A stretch of DNA of 64,000 bases from Thermoleptolyngbya sichuanensis A183 (GTDB lineage Bacteria; Cyanobacteriota; Cyanobacteriia; Elainellales; Elainellaceae), in NCBI RefSeq assembly GCF_013177315.1, contig NZ_CP053661.1, positions 1,798,001 to 1,862,000 of the forward strand, given 5' to 3'. The notes below the pieces were generated by a model. That model was not told the origin of the DNA, ran no database searches, and worked only from the letters and a program-made list of their open reading frames with translations. A program made the position numbers and the translations under genes. This document shows, one piece after another, positions 26,142 through 34,506 of this stretch. Within the stretch, counting starts at the first letter, position 1, and each line of letters opens with the position of its first letter.

Positions 26142-28004
26142 GTGTCTGCCCGTTTTAACGATGCTATGTCCCCAGACTGGAGTGCTGAATCTGCCGCACC
26201 GCCCGTCTCGCATAGGGCCGCCCCAACTGGTCACACTCCACAGGCTCCCTTCTCCAAATCTTCTGCTAACGCTCCTTTCACCCCCTCGGAGGCCGCAACG
26301 GTGACTTCGCCCATCGACAGCGGTAAATCCTATTCCTCCAATGCCTACCGCTGGAACCGCAAAAGCTACTCGCGGCAGCGGCGCTATGTGGATATTTGGA
26401 CGTTTGTTTTGCAACTGCTGACGGCGCAGTGGGCCTACAGCAAACCCTGGACTTATCCCGGCGGCATGACCGAAGAAAACCAGGCTATCCGCCGCCGCAA
26501 GCTCGCCGTCTGGATTCGCGAAACCCTGCTCGACCTGGGGCCGACTTTCATCAAAGTGGGTCAGCTTTTTTCGACCCGCGCCGACCTGTTTCCGGTGGAA
26601 TACGTCGAAGAACTCTCGAAGCTGCAAGACCGGGTGCCGGCCTTCGGCTACGAACAGGTCGAAGAAATTATTTGGCAGGAATTGGGCAAGGGCATTCCCG
26701 AACTCTACCGCAGCTTTGACCCGATTCCCATTGCCGCCGCCAGTCTGGGCCAGGTGCATCGGGCGCAGCTCCATTCCGGCGAGGAAGTGGTGGTGAAGGT
26801 GCAGCGGCCGGGTCTGGCAAAGCTGTTTGACATTGACCTGAAGATTCTCAAAGGCATCGCCCACTATTTTCAGCGGCATCCCAAGTGGGGGCGTGGGCGC
26901 GACTGGCTGGGTATCTACGGCGAGTGCTGTCGCATTCTGTGGGAAGAGATTGACTATCTTAATGAAGGGCGCAACGCTGACACATTTCGGCGTAATTTTC
27001 GCCATGAAGACTGGGTGAAGGTGCCCCGCGTTTACTGGCGCTACAGTTCGCCCCGCGTGCTGACGCTGGAATATGTGCCGGGGATCAAGATCAGCCACTA
27101 CGAGGCGCTGGAAGCGGCCGGGCTAGACCGCAAGACACTGGCAAAACTGGGGGCGCAGGCTTATTTGCAGCAGCTTTTGGACAAGGGCTTCTTTCATGCC
27201 GATCCGCATCCGGGCAATATTGCGGTTAGCTCCGACGGGGCGCTGATTTTCTACGACTTTGGCATGATGGGTCAGGTGCAGCCTGTCACCCGCGAAAAGC
27301 TGATGAATACGTTCTTTGGCATTGCCCAAAAGGACGCAGATAAGGTGGTGGATGCGCTGGTGTCGCTGGGGGCGCTGTCGGTGTCGGAGGACATGGGGCC
27401 TGTGCGGCGGTCGATCCAGTATATGCTGGACAATTTTATGGACAAACCGTTTGAAACCCAGTCCATCAGCGCCATCAGCGATGACTTGTATGAAATTGCC
27501 TACGATCAGCCCTTCCGCTTTCCGGCGACGTTTACGTTTGTGATGCGGGCTTTTTCCACGCTGGAGGGGGTAGGCAAGGGCCTTGATCCCGAATTTAATT
27601 TTATGGAGGTCGCAAGACCCTTTGCGATGCAGATTATGGCTAATGGAAATGGTTCGGAAACAGGCGGGCTGCTGGAGGAATTCAGCCGTCAGGCAGCCCA
27701 GGTCAGCAGTTCGGCGCTGGGGCTGCCGCGCCGCATTGAGGATACGATCGATCGGCTGGAGCGGGGAGATATTCGGCTGAGGGTGCGATCGCAGGAGACG
27801 GATCGCGTCCTGCGTCGCCTGAGTAACGTTAATATGGGGACTAATTACGCGCTATTGGCGGGTGCGTTTACGCTGTCGGCGACGATTCTGCTGGTGAATA
27901 ACCTGATTTGGGTGGCGGTGCTGATGGCGATTCCGGCGGCGATCGCCCTGTTTTCCTGGGTGCGCCTAATGATCCGCATTGACCGCGCCGACCGCATGTT
28001 CTAG
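26142..28004 (+). CDS. ABC1/UbiB-family atypical protein kinase
   Basis: UbiB/ABC1 proteins are membrane-linked kinase-like ATPases needed for quinone synthesis; in cyanobacteria and plastids they act in plastoquinone/tocopherol metabolism and stress. The diagnostic KVGQ is at 138-141, the Ala-rich loop AAASLGQVH at 198-206, the VVVK lysine at 219, HADPHPGN at 352-359 and YDFGMMG at 371-377. Two C-terminal hydrophobic helices anchor it (about 563-605). The first 65 residues are Ser/Pro/Ala-rich and poorly constrained; the start could be the GTG at 26142 or the ATG at 26166. Length is 620. Confidence 0.92.
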   Translation: MSARFNDAMSPDWSAESAAPPVSHRAAPTGHTPQAPFSKSSANAPFTPSEAATVTSPIDSGKSYSSNAYRWNRKSYSRQRRYVDIWTFVLQLLTAQWAYSKPWTYPGGMTEENQAIRRRKLAVWIRETLLDLGPTFIKVGQLFSTRADLFPVEYVEELSKLQDRVPAFGYEQVEEIIWQELGKGIPELYRSFDPIPIAAASLGQVHRAQLHSGEEVVVKVQRPGLAKLFDIDLKILKGIAHYFQRHPKWGRGRDWLGIYGECCRILWEEIDYLNEGRNADTFRRNFRHEDWVKVPRVYWRYSSPRVLTLEYVPGIKISHYEALEAAGLDRKTLAKLGAQAYLQQLLDKGFFHADPHPGNIAVSSDGALIFYDFGMMGQVQPVTREKLMNTFFGIAQKDADKVVDALVSLGALSVSEDMGPVRRSIQYMLDNFMDKPFETQSISAISDDLYEIAYDQPFRFPATFTFVMRAFSTLEGVGKGLDPEFNFMEVARPFAMQIMANGNGSETGGLLEEFSRQAAQVSSSALGLPRRIEDTIDRLERGDIRLRVRSQETDRVLRRLSNVNMGTNYALLAGAFTLSATILLVNNLIWVAVLMAIPAAIALFSWVRLMIRIDRADRMF

Positions 28005-28143
28005 AGCTATCTCCGTAAGCTATCTCTGTAGCTGTCTGAATTAGTGGCGATCTGTTTAGTAATTTCCTAATTAGTAGTGTCCTAACCCTGAGCGTCCGCA
28101 TTTTACCCTACCGATTCTCACCCCTCCGTCCGCTGCCTCGATT

Positions 28144-28902
28144 ATGAAGTGCCTTTTTACCGGAATTACCGACCCGGGACTGCTGCGTAGCGTCAATCAA
28201 GACGCATATTACATTGACCCCAATGGCCGGTTCTTTATCGTGGCAGACGGCATGGGGGGGCACGCGGGCGGGCAGGAGGCAAGCCTGATTGCCACCAAGA
28301 TGATTCAGAATTATCTGGACTCTCACTGGACTTCCGACGAGGATTCGCGGACGCTGTTGGAGCGGGCTTTTTTAATCGCCAATCGGGCGATCGTGCAGGA
28401 TCAGTCTCGGCATCCCGAACGGTCGGACATGGGCACAACGGCTGTTGTGGTGATGTTTCGCAACGGTCAGCCTTGGTGTGCCCATATCGGGGATTCGCGG
28501 CTCTATCGCCTGCGGGGAGCCAAGCTTGAGCAAATTACTGAAGACCATACCTGGGTGGCTCGCGCCATGAAGGTGGGCGACCTTACTCCAGATCAGGCCC
28601 GCGTGCATCCGTGGCGACATATCTTGTCCAAATGCCTGGGGCGGGAAGACTTGCGACAGATCGACGTGCAGCCCATTGATGTGCAGGGGAGCGATCGCCT
28701 CTTGCTCTGTAGCGACGGACTGACAGAAGAGCTATCGGATCACCTGATTGCCTTTCACCTCAAGTCGATTCGCGCCTGCGACAAGGCGGCGGCAGCTCTG
28801 GTCAACGCCGCCAAGGACAAGGGCGGACGCGATAACATTACCGTCATAATCGTGGCGATAGACAGTCAGCCGCTGTCCGACCTTCCCACCACGTCGCCCT
28901 AA
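28144..28902 (+). CDS. PP2C-type Ser/Thr protein phosphatase
   Basis: This is a 252-residue single-domain PPM/PP2C phosphatase, soluble, requiring Mn/Mg. The family motifs are present: SVNQDA with Asp20, VADGMGGHAGGQEAS with Asp35, MGTTAVVVMF, HIGDSRLY, LCSDGLTE, and GGRDNITVI near the end. It resembles bacterial Stp/PrpC enzymes that reverse Hanks-type kinases. It lies 140 bp downstream of the ABC1 kinase on the same strand, which may or may not be meaningful. Its stop codon overlaps by 3 bp the relic on the other strand. Confidence 0.93.
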   Translation: MKCLFTGITDPGLLRSVNQDAYYIDPNGRFFIVADGMGGHAGGQEASLIATKMIQNYLDSHWTSDEDSRTLLERAFLIANRAIVQDQSRHPERSDMGTTAVVVMFRNGQPWCAHIGDSRLYRLRGAKLEQITEDHTWVARAMKVGDLTPDQARVHPWRHILSKCLGREDLRQIDVQPIDVQGSDRLLLCSDGLTEELSDHLIAFHLKSIRACDKAAAALVNAAKDKGGRDNITVIIVAIDSQPLSDLPTTSP

Positions 28903-29033
28903 TCCTTGACGCTGAATTCCCGAAACCACTGCCCGACCTCCCAAGGCGGCAGGGGGCGACCCCAATAATGACCCTGGCCCATCAGGTAGCCCGCCAACGG
29001 CCGCAGGTTGTTGGCGGTGTCGTCCACTACTGG
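28899..29033 (-). pseudogene. Collapsed response-regulator/EAL-domain gene relic
   Basis: The minus strand encodes about 43 residues that look like two gene ends joined. VVDDTANNLR is the start of a receiver domain. It runs directly into GYLMGQGHYWGRPLPPWEV...WFREF, which resembles the C-terminal end of an EAL diguanylate-phosphodiesterase domain. An in-frame stop lies five codons upstream of VVDD. A large internal deletion would explain it. The match is short and is read by eye. Confidence 0.4.
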
Positions 29034-29284
29034 GATATTGAACTACTAGGATATTCCCGGATAGGCCTTGGGATGTCTCTTAGTCATGGCTGAATCATAC
29101 GCCAAATGATTTCAAGGATGAGGTTATACCGAAAATGGTCAACCAGCTGTCGAAATTCTGACCTTTGCCCTAATCGATGAACAGTCGTTCATCTGTAAAA
29201 GAGGTTACGATGTAGCCTGCTCGATCGAGGACAGCAGGTAGCCAGCTCGATGCGGAGTTGACTGGCAACATCGTTTACCGCCCG

Positions 29285-29425
29285 CTAGCCATTGCGGATC
29301 GATAGCCACCCCGTCAGCCCCACCACCGCAAAGATTTGTGCAGCGCAAAGGGCAACACCAAGAACGATCGCAACGGCAGTCCTCTCGCTAGGCTGGGGCG
29401 GGCACGGGGGGATGGATGGGTGCAT
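29285..29425 (-). CDS. Possible tiny single-helix membrane protein
   Basis: A 46-residue frame starting MHPSIPPCPPQPSERTA has a clean hydrophobic helix (VAIVLGVALCAAQIFAVVGL) and a short basic tail. There is no Shine-Dalgarno, and the frame continues upstream without a clear start. It could be a real microprotein or chance. Confidence 0.25.
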   Translation of the reverse strand: MHPSIPPCPPQPSERTAVAIVLGVALCAAQIFAVVGLTGWLSIRNG

Positions 29426-30329
29426 AATCTGGATTGTGTTGGGGCGAATACAGCTACCGTTCGGTAGGGATGGGGCTGGAATGGGGCTGGAATGGGGACA
29501 GCACTCCGTAATACTCTTACAACAAACAAATCGCAAGGGGACACAAATCGCAAAGAATAGAGCAATGATGAAACAATGATTGATAAATGATAAAAAATTG
29601 ATTAAGTTAAGAGTTGTGTTGTATCGTCCCCCAGCCCCCCAGCCGTCAGGGTCTTAGAGGTAGGTTTGAGGCTGCTTCAGGGAGAGAGTTTCAAGAGTTC
29701 CATCCAGTGCTTGTGTCGAAACAACGTACTATTTGCAACTTTGGATGTTGGTTTGCGCGATGGGCACACTCTTGCAGCAAAAGCGGCGAAACTGCTTCAG
29801 AATGCGGGTCAAGTCTTTGATAGCCTTTGAGAATTGCAAGTGAGAATCACAAACAGATCGCTGCCCCCTTTAGAAGGCTATGTAGCAATTGAAACTTTTT
29901 AGCCTAAGTAGCCTGAAAGTCAGGCAATTGCAGAGAGGCACGATATCAGTCTTGTCAAAACTCAGCTTTATCATTCCCTCCGCAATCAAATAGTAACGCT
30001 GCGCCCGATCTCGCTTTCAGGTCTTAAAAACTCAGAAACTTCCAAAAACTCAGAAGCAAAGTTTCGCAATTCCTGCTGGACTAGGCGATATAAGCGGTTA
30101 TCCGGTTAGACCAGACCCCAATGAGCCTCAACCCTGACTACAATCAAGAATGCGCCTTATGTTGCTGCACACGCTGGAATTTGCAAAAGGCTTAGCCACC
30201 AAAGCACTGCATTTTATTGCTTTAATTATTGCTTTAACCAAAATCGCCACAGCGAGCAATATAGGCTTTGCAAGTGCGGGCTTTGCGGCGACAAACCTGG
30301 GAGACGCAGCGGGATCGAGGAGGTAGGGA
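29426..30329. other. Gene-poor region upstream of the ethylene-receptor-type kinase
   Basis: No convincing gene is seen in this stretch. A direct repeat of GGGGCTGGAAT occurs near 29470-29495. The sequence is more AT-rich than coding DNA nearby. It should contain the promoter of the downstream kinase. Together with the relics at 28.9-29.4 kb it looks like decaying DNA. Confidence 0.5.
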
Positions 30330-32504
30330 ATGGCTGCACTCTGGGTTGGACTATTGGGGTTTGAAAATATTGGGCAGTTTTATAAGGGAGCAAGCCTGGG
30401 CATGGGATCTGCTGCGTCTTCGTTTATCCCGCATGGACACTGCTATTTGTGGCAACCGGGGCTGGTGGGGCTACATGTCGGCTCAGATGCGCTGATTGCC
30501 TTGGCATATTATTCCATTCCGCTGACGCTGTACTATTTTGTTCGCAAGCGGAAGGATTTGCCCTTTAACGATATTTTTCTGCTGTTTGGCGCATTTATCG
30601 TAGCCTGCGGTACGACGCATTTGCTGGAGGTGTGGACGCTATGGCATCCAGACTACTGGCTGTCGGGTTCGATTAAGCTGCTGACCGCAGGCATATCCCT
30701 GTTTACGGCAAAAGAACTGTTTTCGATCGTACCCAACGCGCTGGCGCTGCCCAGTCCGACTCAGCTAGAACAGGCAAACCAGGAACTCCAGGCGCAGATT
30801 GCCGAGCGCATGGCGATTGAGGCAGAACTGAAGTGCCATCAGGCCCAGCTCGAAGACCGGGTGGCAGAGCGCACGGCCCAGCTTGAAGCGTCCAATCATC
30901 AGATGGAAGAGTTGCTGCGTCGAGAGCAGGAAGCCCGCAGCCAGACCGAGCAAGCCCGCACCGAAATTCAGCGCTACGCCAATCGCCTGACGCTGGCGCT
31001 GGATGCCGCAGAGATGGGCTTTTGGGAATGGGATATCGACTCTAATCGGATTACGGGTACACCGCAGTTTGCCAGGATTTTGGGGCGCGAACCGTCCAGT
31101 CTGGAGAATTTTGACGTGGAAGACTGGAAGGCGCAGATTCTGCCTGAAGATCGGGCGTTGGCTGCTTCGGTGACAGAAGCGGCGATCGCCCAGTGCCAGA
31201 CCTTTCGTTGCGAATATCGCCTGAAGCATCCTGACGGCAGCCTGCGCTGGGTCAACTCGGTGGGCCGCTGCGAGTATAATGCGGACGGGCAGCCCATGCA
31301 AATGTCGGGGGTGCTGATCGATACGACCCAGCGTAGGCTCGACGAAGCCAGCCTCCGCGAAAGCGAAGAGACGACCCGCCGACAGCTTGCAGAAATCGAG
31401 GCGATTTACACTACTGCGCCGATTGGCCTGTGCGTGTTTGACACTCAGTTTCGCTACGTGCGGCTGAATGACTTTCTGGCAGAAATCAACGGTGTCCCCA
31501 TCGAGGATCACCTAGGCAAAACGGTTTGGGATATCGTGCCAGAACTGGCCGAGCATCAGGAACGGGTTTTGAGGCAGGTTGCCAGCACGGGGCAGCCTGT
31601 TCTCAACTTGGAGGTGCAGGGAGAAACGCCGCTGAAACCAGGCGTGCTGCGCGACTGGCTGGCAAATTACTATCCTCTATGGGGGCTGGACGGCAACTTG
31701 CAGGGCATCAACGTCACGGTGCAAGAAGTGACCGAGCGCAAGCGCGACGAACGAGAACTAGAGGCGCGAGCGCAGGAGTTGGCTCAGTTGAACCTGCTGC
31801 TGGCGCAAAGCACGGCGCAGGTGCGCGAACGCAATCAGGAGTTGGATCAGTTTGCCTACGTGGTGTCGCACGATTTGAAGGCTCCTCTGAGGGCGATCGC
31901 CAACCTCGCCTATTGGATCGAAGAAGACTTAGACGATTCCCTGCCAGAAGAAACCCGGCAGCATCTCACCCTCATGCAAAGCCGCGTCCGCCGGATGGAG
32001 GGGCTGATCAACGGGCTGCTGGAATATTCCCGCATTGGTCGCTCTGATACGACGACGGAAACCGTCAACCTGACGACGCTGCTGCATGAAGTCGTTGATT
32101 TGCTCGACCCGCCGGACACCGTGCAGGTTTTTATCCCTGAAGAGTTGCCAACCCTGACGACTAAGCCGCTGCTGCTTAGCCAGGTGTTGGCAAACCTGAT
32201 TGGCAATGCCATTAAACACCGCGATCGCCCGGATGGACGGGTCGAAGTCACCGTTGCCGACCAGGGCCGCCACCTTCGATTCACCATCGCGGACGACGGC
32301 CCCGGCATCGACCCCCGCTATCACGACCGCATCTTCGCCATTTTCCAGACGCTAAAGTCCAAAGACGATCAGGAAAGCACGGGCATTGGGCTATCCATCG
32401 TCAAGAAAATCATCGACACTGAGGGCGGCGAGATTCACCTGGAATCTGAGCTGGGTCAAGGAACCACGTTTTGGTTTACCTGGCCGAAGGGCGGGATGGA
32501 GTGA
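30330..32504 (+). CDS. Histidine kinase with N-terminal ethylene-binding domain, two PAS domains
   Basis: This is a 724-residue membrane sensor kinase. The N-terminus has three transmembrane helices (about 54-72, 82-104 and 112-130) forming an ETR1-type ethylene-binding domain. Asp53, Tyr60, Ile63, Pro64, Ile90, Cys93 and His97 stand at the same spacing as ETR1 Asp25, Tyr32, Ile35, Pro36, Ile62, Cys65 and His69, so the Cu(I) ligands (Cys/His of CGTTHL) are kept. A coiled coil, two PAS domains (about 220-335 and 350-470), and a kinase core follow. The core has phosphoacceptor His514 (VSHDLKAPL), N box NAIKHR, DDGPGI and GIGLSIVKKI. The start has AGGAGGT at 5 nt. No response regulator is adjacent. 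It is comparable to Synechocystis SynEtr1 but without a phytochrome/GAF module. Confidence 0.93.
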   Translation: MAALWVGLLGFENIGQFYKGASLGMGSAASSFIPHGHCYLWQPGLVGLHVGSDALIALAYYSIPLTLYYFVRKRKDLPFNDIFLLFGAFIVACGTTHLLEVWTLWHPDYWLSGSIKLLTAGISLFTAKELFSIVPNALALPSPTQLEQANQELQAQIAERMAIEAELKCHQAQLEDRVAERTAQLEASNHQMEELLRREQEARSQTEQARTEIQRYANRLTLALDAAEMGFWEWDIDSNRITGTPQFARILGREPSSLENFDVEDWKAQILPEDRALAASVTEAAIAQCQTFRCEYRLKHPDGSLRWVNSVGRCEYNADGQPMQMSGVLIDTTQRRLDEASLRESEETTRRQLAEIEAIYTTAPIGLCVFDTQFRYVRLNDFLAEINGVPIEDHLGKTVWDIVPELAEHQERVLRQVASTGQPVLNLEVQGETPLKPGVLRDWLANYYPLWGLDGNLQGINVTVQEVTERKRDERELEARAQELAQLNLLLAQSTAQVRERNQELDQFAYVVSHDLKAPLRAIANLAYWIEEDLDDSLPEETRQHLTLMQSRVRRMEGLINGLLEYSRIGRSDTTTETVNLTTLLHEVVDLLDPPDTVQVFIPEELPTLTTKPLLLSQVLANLIGNAIKHRDRPDGRVEVTVADQGRHLRFTIADDGPGIDPRYHDRIFAIFQTLKSKDDQESTGIGLSIVKKIIDTEGGEIHLESELGQGTTFWFTWPKGGME

Positions 32505-32612
32505 TAGCGGAGTGACGGTGGAGGGATAGTGGATGGAGTGATAGGGTTAGCAAAGTAGGAGCCTCCCAACCGCCATCTCGCCTGCCCTTTTCCGTCTGTC
32601 AAATCCCTGCTC

Positions 32613-34262
32613 ATGCACGCTGCCGACACCGCGATCGCCCATCTCCAAGCCCACAAGTCTGCCTGGGCTAATTTGCCAATTCCAGCGCGGCTAGACCTGC
32701 TGCATCGCTGTATTGCGGGAACGGTGGCAGTAGCAGAGGATTGGGCGATCGCCGCCTGTCGTGCTAAGGGTATTGATCCCAATGCGCCGCTGGCGGGAGA
32801 GGAGTGGCTGCTGGGGCCGGTGGGCCTGCTGCTGAATTTGCGGCTGCTGATTCAGGCGTTGGCAGCAGGCGGACAGCCGCGCCCCGTGTCCGTGCGCTCG
32901 CGGGCAGATGGGCAGCAGGTGGCCCAGGTGTTTCCCGACAGCTTGCAAGATCGGCTGATGTGGCTGGGGTTTCGGGGCGAGGTGTGGATCGAGCCAGGCC
33001 AGCCCGCCAGCCAGGGGCAAATTTACCGGCCGGGTGGCAACTCAACTGCGGGCGTGGCGCTGGTGCTGGGGGCAGGCAATGTGTCGGCGATCGCCCCGAT
33101 GGATGCGCTGTCGAAACTCTTCGCCGAAAACCAGGTGGTGCTGCTCAAGCTCAACCCGGTGAGTAACTATGTAAAGCCGTTTCTGGAAACGGCCTTGCGG
33201 CCCCTAATCGAGGGCGGGTTTCTAGCAATAATCACCGGAGATGCAGCAGTGGGCGCATTCCTCTGCCAGCATGAAGGCATTGACACGATTCACGTCACCG
33301 GATCGCACCACACCCATGATGCGATCCTCTGGGGCAACACGCCCGCAGAACAGGCCGAGCGCAAGGCCGCAAATCAGCCCGTGCTTGCCAAGCCCATCAC
33401 CTCAGAACTGGGCTGCGTCACGCCGATTTTGGTGGTGCCGGGTCGCTGGTCGGTCGCCGACTTGCAATACCAAGCGCAGCACGTCGCCAGCATGGTCGCC
33501 CACAACGCCAGCTTCAACTGTGTCGCGGGAAAAGCGCTGGTGCTGTCCAAGCACTGGCCGCAGCGAGACGACTTTTTGGCCGCGCTAAAGTCTGCGCTGG
33601 CCGCCACACCCGCCCGCAAGGCCTACTATCCCGGCGCACAGGATCGTTACCAGGCATTTCTCGACCGCTACCCGCAGGCGATCGCCCTTGCGCCCCGCAC
33701 CCCCGACATTGTGCCCTGGACGCTAATCCCCGACGTGCCCCCTGCTCCCGGCGAATATGCCCTGACGACGGAAGCCTTTTGCGGTGTGCTGGCCGAAGTC
33801 AGCCTAGACGCGGGCAACACCGCAGCGTTTTTGCAACAGGCCGTAGACTTTGCCAATGAAACCCTCTGGGGCACGCTGTCCTGCGTTCTGCTGATCGACC
33901 CGGCAACGCAGCGACAAAATGCCGCAGCGGTCGAGCGAGCGATCGCCCAACTGCGCTATGGCAATATCGGGATCAACGCCTGGACAGGCATGAACTTCCT
34001 GCTCAGCGCCCTCACCTGGGGAGCCTTTCCCGGCAATCCCCTCAGCGCCATCGGCTCCGGTCGCGGCATCGTTCACAACGCCTACCTGTTCGACTATCCC
34101 CAAAAATCCGTGGTCTACGCCCCGTTCCACATCCGCCCCAAGCCCATCTGGTTTGCCAACCACCGCACCTTGCAGCAGGTGACGCGGCGCTATGTAGAGT
34201 TTTTGGCAAGCCCAAACTGGCGGCGATTTGCTCAGGTGGCGATCGCCGCTTTGAGGGGATAA
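32613..34262 (+). CDS. Aldehyde-dehydrogenase-superfamily protein
   Basis: The 549 residues carry the ALDH Rossmann and catalytic halves: GGNSTAGVALVLGAGNVSAI (cofactor loop), IDTIHVTGSHHTHDAI, the ELGCVTPILV segment, and the candidate nucleophile Cys in HNASFNCVAGKALV. It is longer than standard ALDHs and the family is divergent, closer in feel to acyl-CoA reductase/LuxC-like proteins. Substrate and cofactor are unknown. It starts 108 bp after the ethylene-receptor-type kinase on the same strand and could be co-transcribed. A MITE-like copy and an IS follow it. Confidence 0.82.
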   Translation: MHAADTAIAHLQAHKSAWANLPIPARLDLLHRCIAGTVAVAEDWAIAACRAKGIDPNAPLAGEEWLLGPVGLLLNLRLLIQALAAGGQPRPVSVRSRADGQQVAQVFPDSLQDRLMWLGFRGEVWIEPGQPASQGQIYRPGGNSTAGVALVLGAGNVSAIAPMDALSKLFAENQVVLLKLNPVSNYVKPFLETALRPLIEGGFLAIITGDAAVGAFLCQHEGIDTIHVTGSHHTHDAILWGNTPAEQAERKAANQPVLAKPITSELGCVTPILVVPGRWSVADLQYQAQHVASMVAHNASFNCVAGKALVLSKHWPQRDDFLAALKSALAATPARKAYYPGAQDRYQAFLDRYPQAIALAPRTPDIVPWTLIPDVPPAPGEYALTTEAFCGVLAEVSLDAGNTAAFLQQAVDFANETLWGTLSCVLLIDPATQRQNAAAVERAIAQLRYGNIGINAWTGMNFLLSALTWGAFPGNPLSAIGSGRGIVHNAYLFDYPQKSVVYAPFHIRPKPIWFANHRTLQQVTRRYVEFLASPNWRRFAQVAIAALRG

Positions 34263-34418
34263 TTTGGGTTTTGGATTTTCGATTTTAGCTTTTGGAGGGA
34301 CTGTCTAATGTCTGCGGAGCTTCCAGCCGCTTTAGCCGCAGTGCCATCTCAAGCGCCCTTTCAGAGAATCGACCAAGCCGAAGCTATTCGAGCGCCAAAA
34401 AATCGAGTGCAAAACAAG

Positions 34419-34504
34419 TAGGACTGACGTAGTTGGATGATTTCTCGCGGGCTGCGCCCGCGAGAAATCATCCGAAACCCAGAAAACTTATCGCAAGTGC
34501 GTAG
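34419..34504 (-). repeat. MITE-like element, copy B (inverted orientation)
   Basis: TAGGACTGACGTAGTTGGATG leads into the perfect 13-bp hairpin ATTTCTCGCGGGC-TGC-GCCCGCGAGAAAT, then AACCCAGAAAACTTATCGCAAG and GTGCGTAG at the other end. Relative to copies A and C it is reversed. It lies 2 bp from the end of the IS at 34507. Confidence 0.88.
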
Positions 34505-34506
34505 GT

